A DNA stretch of 36,787 bases, taken from positions 1 through 36,787 of the forward strand of contig JAHDHH010000042.1 of assembly GCA_020631405.1 (NCBI GenBank), given 5' to 3'. The translations under genes were made by a program, and so were the position numbers. Below, in pieces: positions 22,840 through 31,558 of this stretch. The DNA comes from Saprospiraceae bacterium. GTDB taxonomy: Bacteria > Bacteroidota > Bacteroidia > Chitinophagales > Saprospiraceae. The notes under the pieces are model-generated. The model searched no databases. It had not been told where the DNA came from and saw only the letters and a list, made by a program, of their open reading frames with translations. Every line of letters begins with the position of its first letter. The first letter of the stretch is position 1.

Positions 22840-23241
22840 ATGAAAAATTGTATTGCAATATTCGGACTAATCGCCTTCTCCTTACTAGCTTCTAGCTATA
22901 CAGTAGTTGATTATCATGGTAAATGGCAAAAGCTAGGATCAAAAAAAGTGTCATTCAAACTGGATAGAGATGTTATACCAGTTGGCATCAAGGATGGACG
23001 ATTCAATAAGCTAAAACTTGGTGTCACTGGCGGGAGTCTCAACTTACATAAGATGAAGGTAGTCTATAGGAATGGAGAGGTAGAAAATATAGCTGTCAAG
23101 CAAAATTTTGCAAAGCGATCTGATTCAAGAGTCATTGACTTGAAAGGGCAGAATAGAATTATCAAAGAAATCATATTTTGGTATGATACGAAGAATGTGT
23201 CAAGAAATAAGGCAACAATTCACGTCTTTGGAAGACACTAA
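22840..23241 (+). CDS. DUF2541 family exported protein
   Basis: 133 aa with a signal peptide (about 1-19). The mature part matches DUF2541: WQKLGSKKVSFKLDRDVI, DGRFNKLKLGVTGGSLNLHKM, VVYRNGE and SRVIDLKGQNRIIKEIIFWY. The family comprises small periplasmic beta-rich proteins of unknown role. The gene is separated by 76 bp from the dehydrogenase and has its own terminator at 23262-23297. Confidence 0.8.
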   Translation: MKNCIAIFGLIAFSLLASSYTVVDYHGKWQKLGSKKVSFKLDRDVIPVGIKDGRFNKLKLGVTGGSLNLHKMKVVYRNGEVENIAVKQNFAKRSDSRVIDLKGQNRIIKEIIFWYDTKNVSRNKATIHVFGRH

Positions 23242-23261
23242 ATATTATAGGTCTAATTTAG

Positions 23262-23297
23262 AATGGGTTTGCAGAGTACTGTGAGCCCATTTTTTTT
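23262..23297 (+). terminator. Rho-independent terminator after the DUF2541 gene
   Basis: AATGGG at 23262 pairs with CCCATT ending at 23291. The inner TTTGCAG/CTGTGAG can also pair with G-U wobbles, closing on a short AGTA loop. A run of eight T residues follows directly. Confidence 0.85.
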
Positions 23298-23742
23298 GCG
23301 GCTATAATCACAGAGCTAGAGATCAAGAAATATGGTCTGAATTATGTGTAAAAAAAAAGGGTTCTATGTTGTTTTGAGTGGGCAGTATTTTAAACTAAGC
23401 TTGATTCTTCTTTTGGCTTGACCCAAAATGAAGCAAAAACTCAAGGCTGTTTCCATTTCTTAACGTTCCTAAACACCAAAATTCCTAAACAGAATAAAAC
23501 TCATATTTGAGAGCAGTTCATTGATTATCAGTTCTGCTTAAAATATTCTAAAACACTAAATGCTACTTTCTTTATTCAAACACTATTCTGTTTTTTACGG
23601 AATTTTGACATTTATCCACTAAAATCTAAAATGCCATCTTTCTAAAAAATCTTATTTCATTCAAATTCCTATTAAGATTTCATCCATTCGATTTAACATA
23701 GAGCCAAAAAAGGCTATACATTAGTAGAAATAATTTTGGAAG
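23298..23742. other. AT-rich non-coding stretch before sixA
   Basis: The gap between the DUF2541 stop and sixA is 501 bp, of which 23298-23742 lies beyond the terminator. No convincing ORF, tRNA or RNA gene is seen. It contains a small hairpin just before sixA (ATAG-A-GCC / GGCTAT around an A6 loop, about 23698-23717). Near 23407-23452 there is a stretch (TTTTGGCTTGACCCAAAATG onward) resembling, from memory, dispersed intergenic sequences of Bacteroidota that are often mis-called as short ORFs. Confidence 0.5.
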
Positions 23743-24249
23743 ATGAAGACTTTGATCTTGATGCGTCATGCTAAATCTACTTGGGAGCATCCCTATTTAG
23801 AAGACAAACTCAGACCATTAAATGATAGAGGTAAGAGGGATGCACCGCTGATGGGACAGTATTTAGTCAATGCTGCCATGATTCCAGATGTGGTTCTTTC
23901 TAGCAGTGCTGTAAGGACTGTAGCTACTACTAATCTGCTCTGTCAAGCTATGAATGTGCCAAAGAGCAATATCAACCTTATAGACGACTTCTATACCTTC
24001 AGTGACAATGGTGATCTCTATATGAGTCATCTGACCAATCTGGACGACACTATTGACACAGCATTGATTGTTGGACACAATGATACTTGTTACAATTTAG
24101 CCCACAGGCTTATACCAGATTTTGAATCAAAGTTTCCAACATGTGCCTGTCTTTGCGTCATTTGGCAAGTTGATACATGGAAGGAGGTACACGTCTCTAA
24201 TTCTATATTAGAATGCTACATTACTCCCAAAGAGCTAAAACCAGAATAA
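23743..24249 (+). CDS. sixA: SixA-like phosphohistidine phosphatase
   Basis: 168 aa. The histidine phosphatase superfamily signature is at the N-terminus: LILMRHAKSTWE, where RHA holds the catalytic His9 with Arg8. LRPLNDRGKRDAPLMG and a second catalytic-site segment ALIVGHNDTCYNLA follow. SixA proteins remove phosphate from phosphohistidine, for example on Hpt or PTS proteins. The gene is monocistronic and convergent with the FMN reductase gene. Membership of the superfamily is secure; the exact substrate is inferred from the subfamily. Confidence 0.88.
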   Translation: MKTLILMRHAKSTWEHPYLEDKLRPLNDRGKRDAPLMGQYLVNAAMIPDVVLSSSAVRTVATTNLLCQAMNVPKSNINLIDDFYTFSDNGDLYMSHLTNLDDTIDTALIVGHNDTCYNLAHRLIPDFESKFPTCACLCVIWQVDTWKEVHVSNSILECYITPKELKPE

Positions 24250-24285
24250 TACTTGGACTGGTACTCCACCAAAGCTACCTTTGAT

Positions 24286-24822
24286 TTAGGCTATCATTGC
24301 TTCTTGAAGTAATGTAATCTTAGCGGACAATTGAGCTTTGAGTTCAGTATCAGTTACTCCATCTTCTCCAAAATTGGTCCCAAATAGAGGTAAAGAGAAG
24401 TCAGCAACTACTTTGCCTCCAAAGTGTGGCATAAGCGTTTTTACGATGTTAAGTACGCTTGCTCCACCTCTTCCTCCAGGAGATGTTGCCATCAAGAGTA
24501 TTGGTTTGTCTTGCCAAAGTTTCATTTCTACCCTAGATGTCCAATCCCACAGATTTTTGAATGCAGCGGTCACATTGCCATTATGCTCGGCTAGTGATAG
24601 GACTATTGCATCTGCCTCACTAATGAGTCTAAGAAATGTCCTGGCATTTTGAGGAATTCCAGATTTTGCTTCTAAGTCAGGACTGTAAACAGGCAGCTCT
24701 AGTTGGTTAAGATCAACAACTGATACGTTGGCATCTTTGACTTGATGGGCTACATAGCTTGCAAATTTCTTATTAATTGACTTGCTACTGTTGCTGGCTC
24801 CAATGGCTAAAATGTTGTTCAT
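24286..24822 (-). CDS. NADPH-dependent FMN reductase family protein
   Basis: 178 aa flavodoxin-like fold. The phosphate-binding loop AIGASNSSKSINKKFASYVA sits at the N-terminus. DAIVLSLAEHNGNVTAAFKNLWDWTSR and LLMATSPGGRGG are the FMN-contacting loops of this family. A cytoplasmic NAD(P)H:FMN, quinone or azo reductase is likely; the physiological acceptor is unknown. It is a single gene, with 172 bp to the next gene upstream (SOUL). Confidence 0.88.
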   Translation of the reverse strand: MNNILAIGASNSSKSINKKFASYVAHQVKDANVSVVDLNQLELPVYSPDLEAKSGIPQNARTFLRLISEADAIVLSLAEHNGNVTAAFKNLWDWTSRVEMKLWQDKPILLMATSPGGRGGASVLNIVKTLMPHFGGKVVADFSLPLFGTNFGEDGVTDTELKAQLSAKITLLQEAMIA

Positions 24823-24994
24823 AATGTTGAGTGCTTTGGGGTTAAATTAAATCTTACATCTGTTAAAAAATGCAAAATGTATACAATGATAAGTGAATCA
24901 ACGGCGTATAGTCTCATTCTAATGAATTAAAGCGAGATTATTTTCATCTTATTCCAATACACACTAAAATTGTGAATTGAATTTGAAATCTCAC

Positions 24995-25594
24995 CTAGTC
25001 AATGAATGTAGGCTCTAATTCTACCATTACTTCGTTTTTCCTATTTACTAGGTCGTAGGGAGGATTGTATCCGAGGAAGCTGAAATTCCCGGTATGTGGA
25101 ATGCCTTCTGCTGAAAGAGCATCAATAAGTAATTGCTTTTGCTGGGCTATATTTTCATTATTAGCCCAACCACCAAATGTGATTACAGCTACTGTTTTAG
25201 CTGGCTCATCCACGAAGGTAATATCAGATGTATTTGGCTTAGGTAAGTTGTCTCTATTGTAGGTTTTCGGTAAGAGAAACATCATGGTCATAGAGTCTTC
25301 AAGGCTCATAGCCACTGGAGATGTCATTGCAATCTTTTCATTGGTCTCATTACCACCAAAGATGTAGCCTGCCAATTTAGAAAAGCCATTGCTAGAAGCT
25401 ACGGCATAGTCGTTGGTATTTATGGTAACCGAGGTGAAGAGTCTGGGCTCGTACGTCCTTATCTCAAAGGTTTCAAAAGCTTTGACAACCTTGAAGGGGT
25501 AGCTTTCAATTCCATTTCTACTAGACATAGCAAATACTTGAATACAGATAAATACAATTACTACAATGGTAAGGATGATGTAAAACACCTTCAT
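24995..25594 (-). CDS. SOUL family heme-binding protein
   Basis: 199 aa. The N-terminal hydrophobic segment (about 3-23) is an anchor or signal. The remainder is a SOUL domain: SYPFKVVKAFETFEIRTYEP, FSKLAGYIFGGNETNEKIAMTSPVAM, FLLPKTY and a C-terminal FLGYNPPYDLVNRKNEVMVEL. SOUL proteins bind heme or porphyrins, and their bacterial role is not defined. It ends a minus-strand region 70 bp downstream of the SusD gene. Confidence 0.9.
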   Translation of the reverse strand: MKVFYIILTIVVIVFICIQVFAMSSRNGIESYPFKVVKAFETFEIRTYEPRLFTSVTINTNDYAVASSNGFSKLAGYIFGGNETNEKIAMTSPVAMSLEDSMTMMFLLPKTYNRDNLPKPNTSDITFVDEPAKTVAVITFGGWANNENIAQQKQLLIDALSAEGIPHTGNFSFLGYNPPYDLVNRKNEVMVELEPTFID

Positions 25595-25664
25595 CTAATC
25601 TTTTTCTTAGGTAACATGACAATCCACTAAATTGATGTCAAATATTGTAGTTATTATTATTTTG

Positions 25665-27062
25665 TCATTCAAACATCCAAAGATTCACATCGAGTAAGGC
25701 TCCACCTTGGTTTGACTTTGCTTGATCGGTGTTGGCAAGGTTGTAGGTGAGTTCTGAAGTAGGGTATAGGAACCTCTTAGGCACAGCATTAGAAGGATTG
25801 ATGTCTGATGCACTGCTGCTTGTACTTATGATAGCAGGGAATCCCGTTCTTCGAAAATTGTTCCAAGACTGGAGGTGGTTATTGCCATAATATGCTATAT
25901 AGGCTTGTTCTACAATATGCTGAGTAATTGCATCATGATCGAGACCACTAAGGTTGCTTAATTCTGCAATGAAATTCAGCGTAGAGTCATCTACTTCGAT
26001 GCCAATGTCTAGAAAATTTTGGGTAATCGCTTCTCCTAGTAAATCGCTTACTACAAACGCATCAGCTCCCATATGATGTCTAGTTTCTGCTTTAATAAAC
26101 AAGAGTTCTGTATAGGAAAGTATAGGAATGCTTGCTTGTGGTTCGAACCATACTGGAATATGTACATCTTCAATAAAGTGGAGATAGTCAATCCCTTGTT
26201 GCATAATCAGCTGGTCAAGTCTAGGGTCTTGAGAATCTGTGAGTTGGCTAATAAAATGCTCTCCTATTTTTAGTGTACCCGGTCGATCAACTTGGAAGGT
26301 GTATTGAGGATTTGGGAATGCCATACTGTATTGAAACTGTGCCTGCTCAGACTCTTTAAGGAAAGAACTATTGATGGATAGCATTATTTCGTCATCTCTT
26401 GAAGAATCTTGATTTCTCATGCTGTGTAGCATCCTTGCTTTCAGTCCATTTGCTAGCTTTCTCCATCCTAGCATGTTCCCTTGAAATAGAGGATCCCATG
26501 TGTTTATAGATGGGTTAACACTTACTGAGACATCCATAAGCAATAGTGCTTCATTGAGTAAGTCTATTAGGTCTTCTAAAACTGATTTTTGAGTGTCGTA
26601 GCGAGGAGTAGGAATGTCATCGCCTCGTAATGCTTCTGTAAAAGGAATATCTCCAAACATTGAAGTCAGCGTATAGAATTCATTGGCCAATAGGATACTA
26701 GCTATAGCAGTAAGGTCTTTGTTGTCTTCATCTTGAGCTTTTGCTTTTAGAGCATTAAGAGTTGCAAGACTACCAGTATAGTATCCTTGGGTCCACAGGT
26801 TTTCGAAGAACTCTGGTGATAGGTTATTGTTCTTATAATTCTGAATAGAAAAATCTTGTTCCTCCAAGTATTGCATGATAATAGCACAAGATCTTCCGCC
26901 AAGGGCAGACTGGTTGAATGCACTTTGTGAAATAGCATACGGTAGAAGGTCAAGACTGCTAGCGTCTTGACTCCCTTCGATAGGGATACTCTCGTCTCCT
27001 AGATTACATCCTAAGATTGTCAAGACTGTTACTACGGATATTAGAAAAGTTAACTGTTTCAT
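25665..27062 (-). CDS. SusD/RagB-like outer-membrane lipoprotein (SusD-like_2 type)
   Basis: 465 aa from the ATG at 27060-27062. The frame is open further upstream but overlaps the SusC C-terminus, and the lipoprotein signal MKQLTFLISVVTVLTILGC (lipidated Cys19) fits this start. The body has the SusD-like_2 features: helical TPR-like repeats, FGDIPFTEALRGDDIPTPRYDTQKSV, WRKLANGLKARML, LLFIKAETRHHMG, and WNNFRRTGFP. It forms the surface lid over the SusC transporter and captures an oligomeric nutrient. It starts 10 bp after the SusC stop. No glycosidase or peptidase of a utilisation locus adjoins it. Confidence 0.9.
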   Translation of the reverse strand: MKQLTFLISVVTVLTILGCNLGDESIPIEGSQDASSLDLLPYAISQSAFNQSALGGRSCAIIMQYLEEQDFSIQNYKNNNLSPEFFENLWTQGYYTGSLATLNALKAKAQDEDNKDLTAIASILLANEFYTLTSMFGDIPFTEALRGDDIPTPRYDTQKSVLEDLIDLLNEALLLMDVSVSVNPSINTWDPLFQGNMLGWRKLANGLKARMLHSMRNQDSSRDDEIMLSINSSFLKESEQAQFQYSMAFPNPQYTFQVDRPGTLKIGEHFISQLTDSQDPRLDQLIMQQGIDYLHFIEDVHIPVWFEPQASIPILSYTELLFIKAETRHHMGADAFVVSDLLGEAITQNFLDIGIEVDDSTLNFIAELSNLSGLDHDAITQHIVEQAYIAYYGNNHLQSWNNFRRTGFPAIISTSSSASDINPSNAVPKRFLYPTSELTYNLANTDQAKSNQGGALLDVNLWMFE

Positions 27063-27072
27063 CTTGTTCTTA

Positions 27073-30054
27073 TTAAAATGTTGCTTGAAGAGAGAGACCA
27101 TATCTTTTGATTCCGGGATTGTTAAAGTATTCAATGCCTAGACCACCGGAGTTTCCTTGTAGGTTTTGTTCGGGATCAAAACTGGGGTAGTCAGTAAAGA
27201 CAATCAAATTTTCTGCATAGATGCCTAGCTCTATCCCTTGTACAAATTTCAAATCAAACAATTCTCCGAGGTCATACTGCAGTGAAACATTTCTAAGTCT
27301 CACCCAACTAGCATCGTAAATGTGCATTGCTGCTACGCCATTGAATCCATAGCGTACTCTATAATAGTCTTGATAAGAACTATTAGCAGGAGTGAGCTCT
27401 ACGACTTTGGTATTGGCAGCACCAGATGAAGTTACTCCTTCAAAGACTGTAGTGGTGCCACGTTCGTCGGCTGATAATTGGGACCTTCCAAGGTAGTCAA
27501 GTGAAGCGCAGGTGCCACAGTACAACTCCCCACCTTGGCTAAGATCAAGTGTGCCGGTGATTGAAAGTGATTTACCTAGCTGCAGTGTATTAGTAAGGTA
27601 GAGTGTCCAGTCAGGGTTTGGGTCAGCAATGATTCTGGATTCTGAAGCTATCAATGGATATCCGTCTTGCCCTATTATAGTCTGTCCACTGGCATTCTGT
27701 TGAAATGCCGTGCCATAGATTACTCCATAGGGTTGGTTTCGCATTGCGATTGATGCTACTGAGTTAAACCCATTTAAAGTTATGATATCTGTATATTGAC
27801 CTAATTGGGATACCTTGTTGATGTTTTTGTTTAGGCTCGCATCAATGAGCCAACTCACTGACTTTGTATCTATTGGTTTTGCTGTAAGATAGAGTTCTAT
27901 CCCTTTGTTTGTCATGGTCCCATTATTGCTTTGGAGGAAGTCAAAACCTGTACTACTTGCTATCTCCTCCACAATAATCATCCCTTCTGATAGTTCAGAA
28001 TAGTAGGTAAATCCAAGACTTGCTAATTTGTCAAATACAGAAATGACCAGTCCAATATCCGCAGCTTTGGTGGACTCGGCAGTTAAGTTATTAGAAGTTA
28101 AGATGTTGTTGGTGCTGGTTAGTTCTGGCAACTCTGGTAAGGTTATCCATCCATCCCCAGCGACTCCACCTTGTACGAATCTACCAGAGGCTACATCTCC
28201 CCAATAGGTATTGCCAAATCTTCCAACTGACCCGGTAATTAGGAGTTCTGTTGAATTGACTTGATCATCTGAGTTCATTAGCTTTAATACTGATAGCCCA
28301 AACCCTATACCGTAAGAGGTGAAGCCATTAGTGTTGCTTCCAAACTTATTGGTATAGTCTTGACGTAAACTTCCAGTAAGGCTTAAGTAGTCATTATAAT
28401 CAATATCCAGGTTTATTAAAGCTCCAGCTCTTTTGAACTGGTTGGTGTAGTTGAGTGATTCATTGATTGTAGTATTTTCAATAGACACGTTGTCGCTAGT
28501 CAAAAGGTTTCTTCCTTCTGTTAATGCGTAGGTTGACGTATTTGTTAAGTAATTCCCACCAAGGGTAGCGGATATATTAACCTTGTTGAACTTGTTATAA
28601 TGATGTGTCACAGCGATGTCAGCATTGGTGGATGCAAAGTCTAAAGTTCTATCATAGGCGCTTCCATTTCCGAAATTCGGATTGATGTCAATACCACCTC
28701 GCCTGTTGTCAGTAAAGCGATCATGCCCTATGTTGAGCAAGACAGAAGTTGCACTATTGACCTTGTATGTAGTGTTAATGTTTATCAGTTGACGATTGAC
28801 AGCGTTGATATGTGGGTTTTTGTTGAGAGACCAATAGGGATTGTCGTAAAGCCCGGAAGAGCTAGATCGTTGATAAATATTGTCATAGACATAGGCCTTT
28901 TCATTGCTGATAGGCTCACTGAGACCATTGCTATTGTCGAAGGTGGTTGGAGTTCGTAGGAGTCCGAGCATGATGCCGCTGAGATTAGCTCCTTTTTGGT
29001 TCCTAGTGGCTTCACTTGCAGACAGTATGGTGTTGACTTGCATGGAGAGTGCATCCGATATCCTAGCATTGGCAGAGGCGCTGAGATTGTACCTGTTATA
29101 TTTTGTACTTGGAATTATACCTGGTTGATTATTGATACTTCCTTGTATATGGTAATTGACCCTATTATTCCCTCCGTTGATACCAAGCGAGAGGTTGGAT
29201 TCTAGAGTCTTATTGAATAGAGTATATGGATCGTATGGATTGACATCAGCTCCTACTACGTCGAGATTGCCTGTAATTCTTCCATTGTCATCAAAAGGAT
29301 AATCAGGATCTTGTTGATACTTGAGCATAGAGATATGTGGTCCCCATGAGAAAGTTTCAAAGAATTCTGGACCGCGGTAGTATGGCTCACCATTCGTATC
29401 TGTCCTCCCTTGGGCATAAGCGTCTTGTAGTGCAGGTAAGTTGGAAACATTCGATTGACTTATGCTTGACGTTAGTGTAAATCTAGGCCTGCCTCTTGCT
29501 CCTTGTTTAGTAGTAATGCTAATTACTCCATTTGCTCCTGTAGTACCGTACTTGGCTCTGCCAGCTGCACTTTTTGTGATGTCAATTGATTGTATCGTGT
29601 TTGGGTCTATATCCATTAGCCGATTAGATTGATCGGTATGGCCAGTTCCGTTGTTCCATTCAGAATTTTCGATTGGTATTCCATTCAGGAGGATAAGAGG
29701 TTGGTTGTCTCCATGAATAGTCCTATTGCCACGAAGCAGAATCCTTGAGGAGCCACCTGGGGAGTACGTGTTTGCAAGTACGGAAAGTCCAGCTACTTGA
29801 CTTTGCATAAGTCGTGTAGCATCTGTAACAACACTTTTGTCAAGTTGCTTGTCTGTGATTGAGTGCCTATTGTCAACGAAATTGGTAAATATGCCTGCGT
29901 AATCAGGGTAGCTTTCTACTTGTTTTATAGTGTCTTTAAGGTTAGGGTTGATAGGATCCAGAGGGATGCCTTCTTTTTGAAGGATATTCTCTTGTCCAAA
30001 TACAGAGGAAAGTGTAAGTACTAATAAACAGAATACAAGTAGGAGGTTGTTCAT
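27073..30054 (-). CDS. SusC/RagA-type TonB-dependent outer-membrane transporter
   Basis: 993 aa. Signal peptide about 1-20 (SSVFGQ). The plug domain covers about 65-185: VAGLSVLANTYSPGGSSRI, LILLNGIPIEN, the IQSIDITKSAAGRAKYGTTG-type loop and ANGVISITTK. A C-terminal beta-barrel follows, ending in SLQATF with the expected terminal aromatic. Only about 45 residues lie between the signal peptide and the plug, so the carboxypeptidase-regulatory-like N-terminal domain of most SusC proteins is absent. It partners the SusD gene 10 bp downstream; substrate unknown. No sigma/anti-sigma pair is adjacent. Confidence 0.93.
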   Translation of the reverse strand: MNNLLLVFCLLVLTLSSVFGQENILQKEGIPLDPINPNLKDTIKQVESYPDYAGIFTNFVDNRHSITDKQLDKSVVTDATRLMQSQVAGLSVLANTYSPGGSSRILLRGNRTIHGDNQPLILLNGIPIENSEWNNGTGHTDQSNRLMDIDPNTIQSIDITKSAAGRAKYGTTGANGVISITTKQGARGRPRFTLTSSISQSNVSNLPALQDAYAQGRTDTNGEPYYRGPEFFETFSWGPHISMLKYQQDPDYPFDDNGRITGNLDVVGADVNPYDPYTLFNKTLESNLSLGINGGNNRVNYHIQGSINNQPGIIPSTKYNRYNLSASANARISDALSMQVNTILSASEATRNQKGANLSGIMLGLLRTPTTFDNSNGLSEPISNEKAYVYDNIYQRSSSSGLYDNPYWSLNKNPHINAVNRQLININTTYKVNSATSVLLNIGHDRFTDNRRGGIDINPNFGNGSAYDRTLDFASTNADIAVTHHYNKFNKVNISATLGGNYLTNTSTYALTEGRNLLTSDNVSIENTTINESLNYTNQFKRAGALINLDIDYNDYLSLTGSLRQDYTNKFGSNTNGFTSYGIGFGLSVLKLMNSDDQVNSTELLITGSVGRFGNTYWGDVASGRFVQGGVAGDGWITLPELPELTSTNNILTSNNLTAESTKAADIGLVISVFDKLASLGFTYYSELSEGMIIVEEIASSTGFDFLQSNNGTMTNKGIELYLTAKPIDTKSVSWLIDASLNKNINKVSQLGQYTDIITLNGFNSVASIAMRNQPYGVIYGTAFQQNASGQTIIGQDGYPLIASESRIIADPNPDWTLYLTNTLQLGKSLSITGTLDLSQGGELYCGTCASLDYLGRSQLSADERGTTTVFEGVTSSGAANTKVVELTPANSSYQDYYRVRYGFNGVAAMHIYDASWVRLRNVSLQYDLGELFDLKFVQGIELGIYAENLIVFTDYPSFDPEQNLQGNSGGLGIEYFNNPGIKRYGLSLQATF

Positions 30055-30183
30055 AATGCATTGTTCTTATCATGGATAAAATAGTAACAAGTCCAACCTT
30101 AATATACAACCATTTTAATTGAGTTGTCTATTGTTTAGTATGTTTTCGGTAATCTTGTCTGCCACGCTATATGCTAGAAACTC

Positions 30184-30200
30184 TGTGTTTGCATAACACA
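30184..30200 (-). terminator. Weak hairpin after the TonB-domain gene
   Basis: TGTGTT (30184-30189) and AACACA (30195-30200) form a perfect 6-bp stem, 24 bp beyond the stop codon of the minus-strand TonB-domain gene. There is no good T tract, so termination is uncertain. Confidence 0.25.
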
Positions 30201-30224
30201 ATAATTTAGTACTAGAATACCCAT

Positions 30225-31016
30225 TTACTTTTCATTGGCATCTAGATGCGGTTTGCCATTTTTATTAATGTTAAATGTGTTAAATATGCAGTTCTGCATA
30301 TTTCCAACGGTAAGTATGAAATCTTGCTTTGCTTTGGTGCCATCATGATATTCTGCTGGACTCCAGCAAGGCATCTGGGCTATGGATGACAAAAGGAGTG
30401 AATCAATGGTCTTGCTAGGCGAACTGCCGTATCCTTGGTCAAATATTTTAGCATTCACCACTTCACCAGACTCGTCAATAGAGAAGGTAATTGCTGCTAA
30501 GTCATAACCCTGGAATGTGTGACTTGGAATTGTGTTGATCGCTTTTGACAAGAGGTAATACGACATGCTTTCTTCTCCGCCTGGAAAAGAAGCACTGATT
30601 ACAGGTTCAGGTATGATAGAAAACTCAAGAAACTTAGCATCGTTGTCTGAGAGGGTATTGTCAGGGATGTACTTGACCTTGACTGATATTGGACTGCCAA
30701 CGTCAGCTTTGCCAAGTGCTTGTTTTTGCTCTGCTGTAACGTTAATATCTTGACCAATTGTCTTGATAGACTTACCTTGATGTTGACTAGTGAGCTCTAC
30801 ACTGAGATACTCCTTAACCCATTCAGACTCAAATCTATGGTTGAGATCAATAAGTGTCTTTGCAGTTGCCAATTCTGAACTAGTCAGGACTAAAGAAGGG
30901 TAGACTCTATGGATTGCAAAATCTAAGGATGCAGAATGATTAGTTTGAGCCGTAAGAAAATCAGTAGAGATGGTAAACTGATATGAAGCGATAAGTATGA
31001 AGACTACTCTTAGCAT
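30225..31016 (-). CDS. Exported protein with TonB C-terminal-type domain
   Basis: 263 aa. The N-terminus (about 1-24, ending LTAQ) looks like a cleavable signal peptide. Residues about 144-240 match TonB C-terminal domains: FPGGEESMSYYLLSKAI, then YDLAAITFSIDESGEVVNAKI, DSLLLSSIAQMPCWSPAEYHDG and a closing DFILTVG. The N-terminal part (about 30-140) is not recognised. A classical TonB has an inner-membrane anchor and proline-rich linker; neither is clear here. It lies 170 bp upstream of SusC on the same strand, which may reflect a functional link. Confidence 0.7.
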   Translation of the reverse strand: MLRVVFILIASYQFTISTDFLTAQTNHSASLDFAIHRVYPSLVLTSSELATAKTLIDLNHRFESEWVKEYLSVELTSQHQGKSIKTIGQDINVTAEQKQALGKADVGSPISVKVKYIPDNTLSDNDAKFLEFSIIPEPVISASFPGGEESMSYYLLSKAINTIPSHTFQGYDLAAITFSIDESGEVVNAKIFDQGYGSSPSKTIDSLLLSSIAQMPCWSPAEYHDGTKAKQDFILTVGNMQNCIFNTFNINKNGKPHLDANEK

Positions 31017-31171
31017 GACAATTAGGAATTGGTAAGTAAATCTAAATTACTATGCAAGTAGGATTGTTTTACATTACTAAGCGTCGTTTAACAACTTTCT
31101 AACAAGTTCGGGAAGAGAATGCAACTTCATATTAAGTAAAACTCTAATATGTTTTAAGTGAATTCAATTGT

Positions 31172-31558
31172 CTATTGAGAAACATAGCGATTAAAGAGGT
31201 TGTTGAGTACTTTTTCGGGTTCGCTACATAGGCCAGGGTGGGTCTTGGAGCTTTGAATGATTGTGCTACGTGAGGCTACCAGCCATCTAAATCTCGATCC
31301 TTGTTCAAATTTGCCAATCTTCCCTCCATGCGGTGCTCCTTTACAGATGTCTTCCCATGCTGTTAGGTAGTCACTCACTAAGTCTGCATCCACCTCGGGA
31401 GAAAGGGCTAGTATTCTATCTCTATCTACCTTATATCTGATACCTAGGTACTGCTTGCGTTTAGAATACAAGATGACTCCTATATTGATAAATTCTTCTA
31501 GTTCAACTTTAGGGACTAGTCTGATGACGGCATATTCGTAAGTCACTTTATCTTGCAT
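31172..31558 (-). CDS. DUF3037 family protein
   Basis: 128 aa, no signal or membrane segment. DUF3037 features: YEYAVIRLVPKVELEEFINIGVILY at the start, RYKVDRDRILALSP, and a GKFEQGSRFRWLVASRSTIIQSS stretch in the second half. The molecular function is unknown. Its ATG lies 11 nt inside the end of the HipA-family kinase gene, in a different frame, so the two are translationally coupled and very likely act together. The pairing of DUF3037 with HipA-like kinases recurs in other bacteria as far as I recall. Confidence 0.88.
   Translation of the reverse strand: MQDKVTYEYAVIRLVPKVELEEFINIGVILYSKRKQYLGIRYKVDRDRILALSPEVDADLVSDYLTAWEDICKGAPHGGKIGKFEQGSRFRWLVASRSTIIQSSKTHPGLCSEPEKVLNNLFNRYVSQ

Noticed and set aside
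23731..23738. TAATTTTG, an exact TAnnTTTG match before sixA
   Set aside because: It ends only 4 nt before the ATG, has no -33 element at the right distance, and lies in very AT-rich sequence.
24266..24285. Small CAAAG-CTAC-CTTTG hairpin between sixA and the FMN reductase gene as a terminator
   Set aside because: Only a 5-bp stem without a T tract; too weak to call.
27063..27134. Longer SusD start that overlaps the SusC gene
   Set aside because: It would bury the lipoprotein signal 24 residues inside the protein.
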